DNA of 10,146 nt from Verrucomicrobia bacterium GWC2_42_7 (lineage in GTDB: Bacteria > Verrucomicrobiota > Verrucomicrobiia > Opitutales > GWC2-42-7-A), in NCBI GenBank assembly GCA_001831055.1, contig MIDO01000123.1, positions 5,151 through 15,296 of the forward strand, written 5' to 3'. A program made the translations under genes and the position numbers. The notes beneath the pieces were generated by a model, which was given only the letters and a program-made list of their open reading frames with translations, was not told where the DNA came from and did not search any database. This document shows, piece by piece, positions 1-6,945 of the stretch (position 1 is its first letter; the number at the start of each line of letters is the position of its first letter).

Positions 1-204
1 AAAACAAATATTTGAACCAGAAGCGACTAAAGATTCGACGAAATTACAGGCTCCCTGGATTTGCTGATAAGTTTTCTCCAAATTAATGATGGAGATACCA
101 TTCATCTGTTTATAGACATATGGCTTTGTTTTTGGATTCCAGCGTTTTAATTGATGTCCGAAGTGGACGCCTGCGTCTACGAGGTCTTGTAATGTTATAT
201 TCAT
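1..204 (-). CDS. rpsB: 30S ribosomal protein S2 (N-terminal part, cut by window edge)
   Basis: Translating the minus strand from the ATG at 204 gives an unbroken 68-residue N-terminus that runs off the window edge. It begins MNITLQDLVDAGVHFGHQ, continues with KRWNPKTKPYVY, then NGISIINLEKTYQQIQ and ends at SLVASGSNICF. This is the classic start of ribosomal protein S2, which joins the small subunit late and helps recruit S1. The start is supported by GGAG at 215-212, 7 nt upstream, the best Shine-Dalgarno in the window. The wording of the motifs suggests Verrucomicrobiota/Opitutae, from memory only. The gene is a housekeeping neighbour and unrelated to the sugar genes; tsf usually follows it, here outside the window. 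Family call is very sure, taxon is not. Confidence 0.95.
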   Translation of the reverse strand, partial: MNITLQDLVDAGVHFGHQLKRWNPKTKPYVYKQMNGISIINLEKTYQQIQGACNFVESLVASGSNICF

Positions 205-416
205 TTTAATGCTCCGTATCTCTCGTTCGATTGACGAAAGACCTTGGATTTATTTGAGTTTTTGTTGTTATTTTTCCAGTTCTTCCACCTAAATAATCTA
301 CCCTATTTAAATGAAAGCAGCCTATACTGCCAGTTTCTTTTCAACATGCAAGCAGAATCTGGAAGATCTTGATTATATAACATACTGCGATAAAGTAGTT
401 ACAACTTCATTCCTCT
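205..416 (-). promoter_or_regulatory. rpsB leader with candidate promoter
   Basis: This gene-free stretch lies upstream of rpsB. On the minus strand a perfect TATAAT sits at 377-372, preceded by a TG as in an extended -10 box (reading TGTTATATAAT). No convincing -35 lies 17 nt upstream; a TTGTAA occurs at 21-nt spacing. Transcription from here would give an rpsB leader of about 160 nt. A second, weaker box (TATAGG) lies nearer the gene. rpsB leaders are autoregulated by S2 in some bacteria, so the length is suggestive, but I found no recognisable S2-binding fold. I see no small gene here. Confidence 0.35.
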
Positions 417-442
417 CGCCGAAGAAAAAAACTTCTTCGGCG
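417..442. terminator. 10-bp perfect hairpin, possible bidirectional terminator
   Basis: Arms 417-426 and 433-442 (CGCCGAAGAA / TTCTTCGGCG) are perfectly complementary around a 6-nt loop. It sits between the end of the minus-strand sugar operon and the rpsB leader. No clear U-tract follows on either strand, so if it is a terminator it is not the textbook type. It lies in tandem with the larger palindrome at 462-505. Confidence 0.5.
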
Positions 443-461
443 ATATTCTCTTTCCTTTGGA

Positions 462-505
462 AAGCGCAAAAACCTTTCTTTCTTTAGAAAGAAGGGTTTT
501 CGCTT
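462..505. terminator. Long imperfect hairpin closing the galE operon
   Basis: Arms 462-482 and 487-505 pair over about 19 positions: AAGCG with CGCTT outside, and AAAACCTTTCTTTC with GAAAGAAGGGTTTT inside. There is one bulge and one wobble, and the loop is TTTA. It lies about 30 nt beyond the stop of the last minus-strand gene (537), so it is placed as that operon's terminator. It resembles the palindrome at 4993-5036 in design and wording. Confidence 0.6.
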
Positions 506-536
506 CTTGTCTCTTCTTTAATGTCTTAATTATATC

Positions 537-1460
537 TTATTTTTTGCGAGACAATTTCGATCGGATACCCTCTAAGTTTTGAGGCCAAAGCGACCACACG
601 AGCTTTGATAAAAAGATAAAGAAAATATCTTTCAATGAGGGGCATGAGGATTGAATTTCATGAGCCATAATGCATTTTACATTTTCAACCATTGCCATTC
701 GGAAAGGGGCTGTTTTAAAAAAGTGAGGCAGAATCAATGCATCTTTCCCAAAACAATGCGTCCTTTTTTTCGCCCATCGAAAATCAATATTCCACGAATT
801 AACTATGACAAAGTATTTTTTTAAAGCATTCATACTGTCCTCAAAGGTCCCCTCAATTTTCCATCCTTTTAAAACAAGGTAATGCTTACACAGTTCCGAC
901 TCAGGGGATATGGGGAGAAATTTCAGGGTCGGATCTTTTTCGAGTGATTCAACAACTTTGAGCTCTATGTCTAACTGAGATTCGCTCATAAGAGGCATGG
1001 AATAATAGTCTCTTATGACAGAATATTTTGCGCACAAAAACATATCTGACGGATGATAGGGCCTGTCTTTTCTTGAAAAGCAATTGGTGGTTAATATCTT
1101 ACCGCCTTTAATTTCATCAAAATAGGGTATCAGTTTATTGAAATTAACCGATTGGTCATTTCTTAGCTTCAAAACAATTGAATCAGGATCTATGAGGTTT
1201 AACCCTGCATTTATCGATACCAATTGCCTGTTTATATTAAAAAAGCCTGGATTTAATAAGTCCTTAATAGTGACGAGGGAAATCAGCGCCTTAAATGGAG
1301 ATTTTTCAAGGAGTTCCCCATATGCACCTTTATCTGTTTCATAAGATACAATTATAATTTTATCGAATTCAAAAGAGGCCCTTTCAATTTGTTTTGATAT
1401 TTGGGAGAGCCACTGTTCTGAAAAGGGGCCATGGATAAGAAGAGAAATTTTATTACTCAT
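537..1460 (-). CDS. WavE-family lipopolysaccharide/glycan synthesis protein
   Basis: A 307-residue protein that I match to the WavE family, first known from Vibrio cholerae LPS core loci and common in capsule clusters. It is probably a cytoplasmic glycosyltransferase-like enzyme, and its donor and acceptor are unknown. Supporting motifs are NINRQLVS followed by NAGL (residues 75-86), LKLRNDQ (97-103, the family's LKLRSD-type motif), NCFSRKDRPYHPSDMF (126-141) and a charged, aromatic C-terminus. Residues 279-292 form a hydrophobic, tryptophan-containing helix followed by a basic tail, which may bring the protein to the membrane. Its ATG overlaps the preceding gene's stop by 8 nt (ATGAGTAA), so translation is probably coupled. 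There is no strong ribosome site of its own. It is the last gene of the operon. The family call is fairly sure; the reaction is unknown. Confidence 0.7.
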   Translation of the reverse strand: MSNKISLLIHGPFSEQWLSQISKQIERASFEFDKIIIVSYETDKGAYGELLEKSPFKALISLVTIKDLLNPGFFNINRQLVSINAGLNLIDPDSIVLKLRNDQSVNFNKLIPYFDEIKGGKILTTNCFSRKDRPYHPSDMFLCAKYSVIRDYYSMPLMSESQLDIELKVVESLEKDPTLKFLPISPESELCKHYLVLKGWKIEGTFEDSMNALKKYFVIVNSWNIDFRWAKKRTHCFGKDALILPHFFKTAPFRMAMVENVKCIMAHEIQSSCPSLKDIFFIFLSKLVWSLWPQNLEGIRSKLSRKK

Positions 1461-3915
1461 GATATAAATCTTTAAAATTAAGGATCCCGCTTTGATAATG
1501 AGGCAAATTAAATCTCGGTAGGATAGACAGTTCTGGGTTAATGATGAGGGTTAAATATTCCAATTGTTCTTCTGCGATAGATCGTCTCTCGCCTGCATTC
1601 AATTTGCAGAACTTACTGATCTTCGCAGCCAGATCTCCCTTTTCAAAAGGATCAAACAACATATCCTTGTTTACGGTGTAGTCTGCACAACCACTATACT
1701 TCGATGCCATTATGGGAAGTCCTCTGGTAACAGACTCTATCATGGCCATCGGCTGATTTTCGAATGTTGACGGCATGACAACTAGGTCTGCTACCGCAAC
1801 AAAAGGAGGTTGTTGAGGGATGGACATAAACCCATAAAAGTGAACTCTTTCACGAACATCCTCTGGTATGCTTTTAAAGACCTCTAGTCTGTAATCTGCT
1901 TGTGTTGTAGGGATGGAGGTTGTATTTCCAACTAAAAATAAATCGGCATTAACGCCTTCCTTTATTACGTCAACAAATGCATCAACTAAAGCTTTTTGAT
2001 TCTTCCTGCCTTCAAAACGAGTGATTAAAACGATGTTTGTTGATTTTTTGTATTTTTCAATATCCATCGTCAAAGAAAGTTTTTTTACTATCTCTTCCTT
2101 TCTCTCTAAATGGGAGAAGAATGGATTTGCAAAAAACAAGACATCCCGATTTAAATTGTAGTTCTTCTTCAAATACTTACCTAAAAATGTCGATGGAGCG
2201 ATACAATAATCACTACACTGAATTTGCGTTTTTTCTCTAGAACTTTGTTGGGCATCCTGGAAGGATTTATCAATATTTAAGCCTGTGCTCCACTCAAAAA
2301 TTTCTTTTGTCCCAGTATGGTTATTCGTAACAAGAAGGGTGTTTGTGAATTCCCTCCCTTCTCTTTTGGCTAATACACAATGCAACCCCAACGCAGTGTA
2401 ATCCGTAAATTCTATGTATTCTGGAAAAATCTCCTTACAAATTTTGAAAGTAAGCTCCCGCTGCTGGCTTATATTATTTCTGTGATCTTTTCCTGATAAA
2501 TCGTGTAAATTAAATCTTTCATGCGAAAGCAATTCACATTCTTTGTCATAAAAAGGCGTTAATACATGCACTTCCAATGAAGTTTTTTCCAACAAATACT
2601 TACAAATGTTAACTAAGTAAGAAGCGATGCCTCCATGTCCCCTGTAAAAACCAAACTCATGAGCAACAAACGCCACTTTTTTGGCTGGGGGTTTTTGAAA
2701 AAAGACCAATTTGTTTCTATTAACTATATTTGACTGAAATTTGATCCACTCTTTTTGCTTGTCTGCAATAGTGGGAGGATGCGATTCTATTGGTTCTAAG
2801 GGCTCTTCATTAATAACCAAATTACACGACCTCAAAAATTCCCTGAATCGTAATAACTTTTTATTAAAGTTATTGTTAAAACAGCTATAGTCTGCTTTTT
2901 CGTACAAAGAATAGGGATCTTGAATTTCCTCTTCCATCAATGAGTGCGGAATTTCAAAATACTCGGACAACTCTCGGATTCTCGAATCTATGACATCAAT
3001 AAAGCAGGGAACCCCCGCGAGAAGAGGAAGGACATTTCCATGTATCCTCGACCCAAAAGAAAAGTTTATCCCCAGCCTCTTAATATCATCAATCCAACTG
3101 GGAAAGTCACAGTAAAATTTTACCCTATCTGATAAGTATAGATTTAACCATTTGTTATCTTCGTCCGCCAAATACTGAAACTCTTTCCAAGTTAGCTGAT
3201 TGGGTTTATATAAAAGACGATAAAATTCATCCTGACAGACGAAAATAGACCTAGGATATTTTTTGAAATACTTATAAAATTCGGGATCCCGCCATACTTT
3301 TCCTCCATTTATGGCAGGAATAAACTCATGTTCGCTGACAATCTTTTTTTCAATGCTTAGATTCTCATTCTTGCAAAATAGGGAGGGACAGCCTATTACC
3401 TCGTAATCAGAAAATCCTAACTGTTCGAGAACCTCGCCCGAAAAAGCCCCTCTCACTCCAATTCTGCCATTGAGATCAAGAACGGACTTTATGAAATCTT
3501 TTGCTAGGCTCTTTATAGATTCTAGGAAGTCAAAAGAGTATTCTTTGGTAGATTGAGCACCTAACCCTATTAAATAAACGGGTATCTTTAGTTTTCTTAT
3601 TCTCTCTATATGTCTTTTTAATTGGCCATTGTTAACCGCGTATTCTGCAAGTATGTTTGCTGGCGAGAAAACTAAACAATCATATTTTTCGTTTATAGCC
3701 TGAAAATAAGAGTCAGGTAGTTCTCCCACATGTAAAAAAGAGGTATCAATCGTTACATCCGTATCCTTGCAACTTAACAACCTTTGCAATGCGTATTGGA
3801 ATATGTTATTCCCACTATTGCCTCCCATCGACTCCATTGCAGCAATAGGATCTTGGCTATAATCAAACGGAGTAATTTGATTTTTATCTAAACACAGTAA
3901 GATTTTTTTATGCAT
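1453..3915 (-). CDS. Polysaccharide pyruvyl transferase / GT4 glycosyltransferase fusion protein
   Basis: An 820-residue protein with two enzyme modules. Residues about 10-330 resemble polysaccharide pyruvyl transferases, which move pyruvate from phosphoenolpyruvate onto a sugar as a ketal. They carry GGNSGNN (31-37), GLGAQ (117-121), RGAFSGEVLEQLG (155-167) and GSRIHGN (288-294), the family's conserved basic/histidine motif. After a linker, residues about 412-785 form a GT-B, GT4-type glycosyltransferase with the glycine-rich GHGGIASY (426-433), RFEGRKNQ (633-640) and the E-x7-E motif ENQPMAMIE (719-727). I chose ATG 3915, 7 nt after the galE stop, rather than a GTG at 3963 that would overlap galE by 41 nt. 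No Shine-Dalgarno is visible, so coupling to galE is likely. Each module is usually a separate protein, so one chain may add a sugar and pyruvylate it. Domain calls are solid; acceptor sugars are unknown. Confidence 0.8.
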   Translation of the reverse strand: MHKKILLCLDKNQITPFDYSQDPIAAMESMGGNSGNNIFQYALQRLLSCKDTDVTIDTSFLHVGELPDSYFQAINEKYDCLVFSPANILAEYAVNNGQLKRHIERIRKLKIPVYLIGLGAQSTKEYSFDFLESIKSLAKDFIKSVLDLNGRIGVRGAFSGEVLEQLGFSDYEVIGCPSLFCKNENLSIEKKIVSEHEFIPAINGGKVWRDPEFYKYFKKYPRSIFVCQDEFYRLLYKPNQLTWKEFQYLADEDNKWLNLYLSDRVKFYCDFPSWIDDIKRLGINFSFGSRIHGNVLPLLAGVPCFIDVIDSRIRELSEYFEIPHSLMEEEIQDPYSLYEKADYSCFNNNFNKKLLRFREFLRSCNLVINEEPLEPIESHPPTIADKQKEWIKFQSNIVNRNKLVFFQKPPAKKVAFVAHEFGFYRGHGGIASYLVNICKYLLEKTSLEVHVLTPFYDKECELLSHERFNLHDLSGKDHRNNISQQRELTFKICKEIFPEYIEFTDYTALGLHCVLAKREGREFTNTLLVTNNHTGTKEIFEWSTGLNIDKSFQDAQQSSREKTQIQCSDYCIAPSTFLGKYLKKNYNLNRDVLFFANPFFSHLERKEEIVKKLSLTMDIEKYKKSTNIVLITRFEGRKNQKALVDAFVDVIKEGVNADLFLVGNTTSIPTTQADYRLEVFKSIPEDVRERVHFYGFMSIPQQPPFVAVADLVVMPSTFENQPMAMIESVTRGLPIMASKYSGCADYTVNKDMLFDPFEKGDLAAKISKFCKLNAGERRSIAEEQLEYLTLIINPELSILPRFNLPHYQSGILNFKDLYHE

Positions 3916-3922
3916 GGTATGA

Positions 3923-4912
3923 TTATATTTTCGGCTGGTTATAATTATGCCATTTCCAAGCACTTTCTACTATAGTCTCAAGCTGCGAATATTTGGGCTC
4001 CCAACCCAAAATTTTCTTAGCCTTTCCATTACTTGCAACCAATAGGGGCATATCACCTTCTCTCCGTGCCTCTACCCTATATTTAATTTCTTTTTTTGTG
4101 ATATTTTGAGCCGTTTTTAGAACATCTAAGACCGAATAAGGCTCTTCAGTTCCCAAGTTGAAAATTTCGCTTTTCCCTCCATTCATTAGGTAGTTTAAAC
4201 CCAATATATTCGCCTGGGCCAGATCTGAAACATGAATATAATCCCGAATGCATGTTCCATCCTTTGTGGGATAGTCATTTCCATATACAACAAATTCACC
4301 TTCGCCCTTTGCCGCGTCTAACACTCTTGGAATTAAATGTGTTTCTGGATAATGAGCTTCCCCCGTATCTCCATCTAGATCTGCCCCTGACGCATTAAAA
4401 AATCTAAAAATAATAAAGTTTCCTTCATAATTTTTAAATTTTTCCATCAATATTTTTTCTGCTTCTAATTTTGTTGATCCGTAGGGGCTTCCAGGATCCA
4501 AACAAGCATCTTCTTTAATGAGAAATTCCTTTACTGTCCCATAAACTGCAGCCGTACTCGAAAACAGAAAATGCTTAATTTTTAACTGCTGAGCTACGTC
4601 AATGACATTTCGCATCCCTTCGACATTATTTTCATAATAGTACTCAGGCTTTTTCCATGATTCGCTGACAACAATCTTTCCGGCTAGGTGGATTATTCCG
4701 ATAGGATTGTGCTTTTCCACGACAGAGAACAAAGACTCCCTATCCAAAACACTGCCTTGCTCGAAATCTCCCCACTTTACTGCCCATGGGTGCCCTTGGC
4801 TTAAATCGTCGAAGACTACAGGATCAAATCCCTCCATCTTCAATGCCTTACACACATGACTCCCTATATATCCAGCCCCCCCCGTTACTAAAACTACATT
4901 TCTCGTTTCCAC
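3923..4912 (-). CDS. galE: UDP-glucose 4-epimerase
   Basis: A 329-residue short-chain dehydrogenase-type epimerase, full length for GalE. It interconverts UDP-glucose and UDP-galactose (or the N-acetyl forms) with bound NAD, in the cytoplasm, and so supplies galactose donors to the glycosyltransferases nearby. It shows the NAD-binding TGGAGYIGSH (10-19), HLAG (75-78), SSTAAVYG (118-125), the catalytic Y144xxxK148 in SPYGSTK, FRFFNASGAD (169-178), RDYIHVSDLAQAN (223-235) and FNLGTEEPYSV (251-261). The start is GTG at 4912: a stop lies in frame just upstream (TAG at 4922-4924), and no other start occurs before the Rossmann motif. No Shine-Dalgarno precedes it. An 8-G run spans codons 10-13. It is the first gene of the minus-strand operon. 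Substrate specificity (Glc, GlcNAc or both) cannot be read from sequence alone. Confidence 0.93.
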   Translation of the reverse strand: METRNVVLVTGGAGYIGSHVCKALKMEGFDPVVFDDLSQGHPWAVKWGDFEQGSVLDRESLFSVVEKHNPIGIIHLAGKIVVSESWKKPEYYYENNVEGMRNVIDVAQQLKIKHFLFSSTAAVYGTVKEFLIKEDACLDPGSPYGSTKLEAEKILMEKFKNYEGNFIIFRFFNASGADLDGDTGEAHYPETHLIPRVLDAAKGEGEFVVYGNDYPTKDGTCIRDYIHVSDLAQANILGLNYLMNGGKSEIFNLGTEEPYSVLDVLKTAQNITKKEIKYRVEARREGDMPLLVASNGKAKKILGWEPKYSQLETIVESAWKWHNYNQPKI

Positions 4913-4957
4913 GAAGGTAGCCTATGCTGTTCTTACCGCAAATGCAAGCGTAGATTT

Positions 4958-4986
4958 GTTATAGATATAGTTAAACAGATTGAGAA
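4958..4986 (-). promoter_or_regulatory. Candidate sigma70-type promoter for the galE operon
   Basis: On the minus strand TTCTCA (4986-4981) and TATAAC (4963-4958) are separated by exactly 17 nt. The first matches the TTGACA consensus at four of six positions and the second matches TATAAT at five of six. Transcription would start near 4951, about 39 nt before the GTG start of galE. The position just downstream of the 4993-5036 hairpin fits a new transcription unit. Confidence 0.45.
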
Positions 4987-4992
4987 TAGATA

Positions 4993-5036
4993 CGCGGAAC
5001 ACCTTCTTTTTGAGGTAAAAAAGAAGGTTTTCCGCG
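4993..5036. terminator. Long palindrome between galE and the 119-aa gene
   Basis: Arms 4993-5011 and 5018-5036 pair over 19 positions with one mismatch (5000 against 5029). The outer part is CGCGGAA/TTCCGCG and the inner part ACCTTCTTTTT/AAAAAGAAGGT, with loop GAGGTA. It lies downstream of the minus-strand gene 5112-5471 and upstream of the galE promoter, so it probably insulates the two units. No clean U-tract follows. Confidence 0.6.
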
Positions 5037-5061
5037 ACCTTTCCAAGAAAAAACCAACGAG

Positions 5062-5097
5062 AAACCCTTTCTGGGGACTATGCGTTCCCCGAAGTTT
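5062..5097. terminator. Bulged hairpin after the 119-aa gene
   Basis: GGGGA at 5073-5077 pairs with TCCCC at 5086-5090. The stem extends outwards through TTC/GAA and AAAC/GTTT with bulges of 1 and 3 nt. It lies just beyond the minus-strand stop at 5112. The pairing is weaker than in the 4993-5036 palindrome and it may be only a partial or decayed version of it. Confidence 0.35.
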
Positions 5098-5111
5098 TTA
5101 GAGGTCTTTTT

Positions 5112-5471
5112 TTAATGCGGAGCACTACTGCTGCTGCTACTTGCGACAGGTTCGTCAAAAAAACCGGACTCCAGTCCAAGATCATCTACTTCTGTTGTTG
5201 GAGTGGATGCACTGTACTTATAAACGCATATACTTTCAATTTCGCTTCCGACCTCGAAATCAAAGCAAAGAATTTTGCCTTCTTTATCTTTTTCTCGAGT
5301 AAATACGTTCATTCCAGTTTCCGTATCATCGAATCTGGCTGTTCCCTCAAACCCAGTTAAATAGCAAGGGCCCGTAAATCCTTTTTGTGAACAATAGCGT
5401 AGATGGAGTTCCCATCCTTGACTATTTGCCCTGCCAACAATCCATTGTAACTTGACTTGATATTGAAACAT
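5112..5471 (-). CDS. Hypothetical protein, 119 aa, serine-rich tail
   Basis: I do not recognise this protein. It is 119 residues with no signal peptide or membrane segment, so it is probably cytoplasmic. Residues 1-90 alternate hydrophobic and polar positions like a small beta-sandwich (WIVGRANSQGWELHLRY at 10-26, KILCFDFEV at 66-74). Four cysteines lie at 27, 36, 69 and 82. The last 25 residues are acidic then serine-rich (DDLGLESGFFDEPVA, then six serines, then APH), likely a disordered tail. The ATG at 5471 is the natural start; the region upstream has only a weak ribosome site. It stands alone between two polysaccharide operons, bounded by hairpins on one side and a divergent spacer on the other, which suggests its own transcription unit. 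The overlapping plus-strand frame is less protein-like. That it is a gene is likely; its function is unknown. Confidence 0.6.
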   Translation of the reverse strand: MFQYQVKLQWIVGRANSQGWELHLRYCSQKGFTGPCYLTGFEGTARFDDTETGMNVFTREKDKEGKILCFDFEVGSEIESICVYKYSASTPTTEVDDLGLESGFFDEPVASSSSSSAPH

Positions 5472-5663
5472 TATCTTTTTGAGGCTGCTAATTTAATCTT
5501 GAAATTCAGATGCCTTGGTTATAGTCTAAAGGCAAGACACATCCTTGCAGGGTGTAGCTATCTTTCACAAGAGTAAGTACGGTAATTTTTTCTTTTTTTT
5601 GCGAAAAAGCGAAAAAACTCTTTCTGGAAGGGAAAATGCCTCGAACTCATTAACTATAGGATC
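5472..5663. promoter_or_regulatory. Divergent intergenic region, promoters not firmly located
   Basis: This 192-nt spacer separates the minus-strand 119-aa gene from the plus-strand operon, so it should hold both promoters. On the plus strand TTGAAA (5499-5504) and TATAGT (5520-5525) are only 15 nt apart, a poor fit. On the minus strand TATAAC (5525-5520) has no good -35. A short 6-bp hairpin with loop TTGCA sits near 5539-5555. A T-rich then GCGAAAAA-rich segment at 5586-5630 resembles half of the palindromes elsewhere in the window. The start codon at 5664 has only AGG 3 nt upstream, too close for a normal ribosome site. Confidence 0.3.
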
Positions 5664-6926
5664 ATGGACGATCAGTTTTTATTAGATTTTTATACCCAGC
5701 ATGAACGTCATGCGTGGATCGGAACAGAGCCATCATTTGAGATGGATGTTATTGATTTAAAAAAATGCACTAATTTTCGAGTAAACCCCCAATTGCATCA
5801 GCAATATGACGCTGTTTGGTTTTGGCAGGAAGCGTTGCACGAACAACATACATTTTCCTGGCGTATCATGTTGGATGAGTGCATCCGATTGCTTAAAAAG
5901 GACGGGTATTTGATTGTTCGTACAAGGCAAAGCAATCAAATTACGATTCCGATGATAAAGTCCTTTTTGTGGCGGAATCCGAATCTGAAGGTGAGTGTAT
6001 TTTATGAAAAATGTGCCAGTGCGGGATTTCAACTGGGTGAATTTAACATTATCTTCCAAATCGAGCGGCTTCATTTTGAATGTTACCAGAGTAAATTGTG
6101 GACGTTTTCTATGCTGACCGGAGGGCAACGAGATGAGAATGTCGTAAGATTTTTGAAGTCGATCCGAGATAAAGACCCAGAGTTTAAGCATGAAATTCTT
6201 ATTTCAGGACCTCAAAAGGAACTTTATGCTCCTTATGCCGTCAAGTACGTAGATACCTCTTCTATTAGAGAAAATTATGCAGAAATTGCGCGCAAAAAAA
6301 ATCTAATAGCAGCGGCAGCCACACACCCTAACTTGATGATTGCCCACGATCGTTATTGGCTAAGCGATACCTTTTTTAAAGATTTTGAAAAATATGGGTA
6401 TGATTTTGACTTCCTGGCAGTAAAACAGCTTTGGGACGACGGAGACGAGTACCCTTATTATTGTTTTGTTTATAATAACGATCTCACTTGGAGCTACCCC
6501 GTAAAATCCGATAACTATCAATATCTTTTTAATTATTACCAATATGTTAACGGAGGATTTACAGTTGTAAAAACGCATTCCCTTAAAAAAATCAAATTTA
6601 ACGACCTCTTATTTTGGGAGCAGATGGAAGATGTGGAATTAACCCAGGAATTTCTTAAGCATTCCATTATTCCACGAGTAAATTACCTTGCACACGCAGT
6701 GACAGCTTTTGATGGGACAAAGAGGAGCCAAGGATTCAAGATGTTTGACCTTTTTGATGGCTTAAAAATTTGGAACTTTGTGCAACATGCGAATATCGGT
6801 AAGTTGAATAATCCGTTGGGGCTAAACAAAAGAAATTACATTAAAAAATGGGTTTTGAAATTTACCTCTAGAGTCATTCCTATGCTGAACAAGCTGGAAC
6901 AAAAATGGCGCTCGAAACCTAATTAG
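5664..6926 (+). CDS. Glycosyltransferase (GT-A-like) with N-terminal methyltransferase-like fragment
   Basis: A 420-residue protein in two parts. Residues about 25-135 look like the second half of a class I SAM methyltransferase: YDAVWFWQEALHEQ (48-61) takes the place of the usual post-motif strand, and ECIRLLKKDGYLIVRTRQ (72-89) matches the conserved 'leader, L-K-x-G-G' strand. The SAM-binding glycine motif I is absent, so methylation is doubtful. Residues about 145-345 resemble a GT-A glycosyltransferase: WTFSMLTGGQRDENVVRFLKSI (146-167) opens a Rossmann-like strand, HDRYW (228-232) may stand in for the DxD metal site, and NGGFTVVK (296-303) plus WEQMEDVELTQEF (318-330) match the acceptor/catalytic region with its ED. 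The C-terminus is basic and amphipathic. The ATG is the only start after an in-frame stop at 5583. First gene of the plus operon. The GT call is probable; linkage unknown. Confidence 0.65.
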   Translation: MDDQFLLDFYTQHERHAWIGTEPSFEMDVIDLKKCTNFRVNPQLHQQYDAVWFWQEALHEQHTFSWRIMLDECIRLLKKDGYLIVRTRQSNQITIPMIKSFLWRNPNLKVSVFYEKCASAGFQLGEFNIIFQIERLHFECYQSKLWTFSMLTGGQRDENVVRFLKSIRDKDPEFKHEILISGPQKELYAPYAVKYVDTSSIRENYAEIARKKNLIAAAATHPNLMIAHDRYWLSDTFFKDFEKYGYDFDFLAVKQLWDDGDEYPYYCFVYNNDLTWSYPVKSDNYQYLFNYYQYVNGGFTVVKTHSLKKIKFNDLLFWEQMEDVELTQEFLKHSIIPRVNYLAHAVTAFDGTKRSQGFKMFDLFDGLKIWNFVQHANIGKLNNPLGLNKRNYIKKWVLKFTSRVIPMLNKLEQKWRSKPN

Positions 6927-6945
6927 CTTTGCAAATTGAATTTTT

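Noticed and set aside
1138..3132. Short plus-strand frames inside the minus operon
   Set aside because: All are 60-70 codons, sit antisense to recognised enzymes, and show no motifs or start signals.
3916..3963. Upstream GTG start for the pyruvyl transferase/GT4 fusion
   Set aside because: It would overlap galE by 41 nt and add a tail with no family similarity. ATG 3915, directly after the galE stop, leads straight into the first strand (KKILLCL).
5115..5360. 81-aa plus-strand frame opposite the 119-aa gene
   Set aside because: Composition is phenylalanine, serine and cysteine rich in an unstructured way, no ribosome site precedes it, and it starts within a hairpin-rich gene end. The minus frame is longer and more protein-like.
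5655..5660. TATAGG just before the 5664 start as a leaderless promoter
   Set aside because: No -35-like sequence lies 16-18 nt upstream (GAAAAT there), and the implied start would fall inside the start codon.
5757..6191. 144-aa minus-strand frame inside the 5664-6926 gene
   Set aside because: It lies wholly inside a well-supported coding sequence with recognisable domains. No family resemblance or ribosome site is visible.
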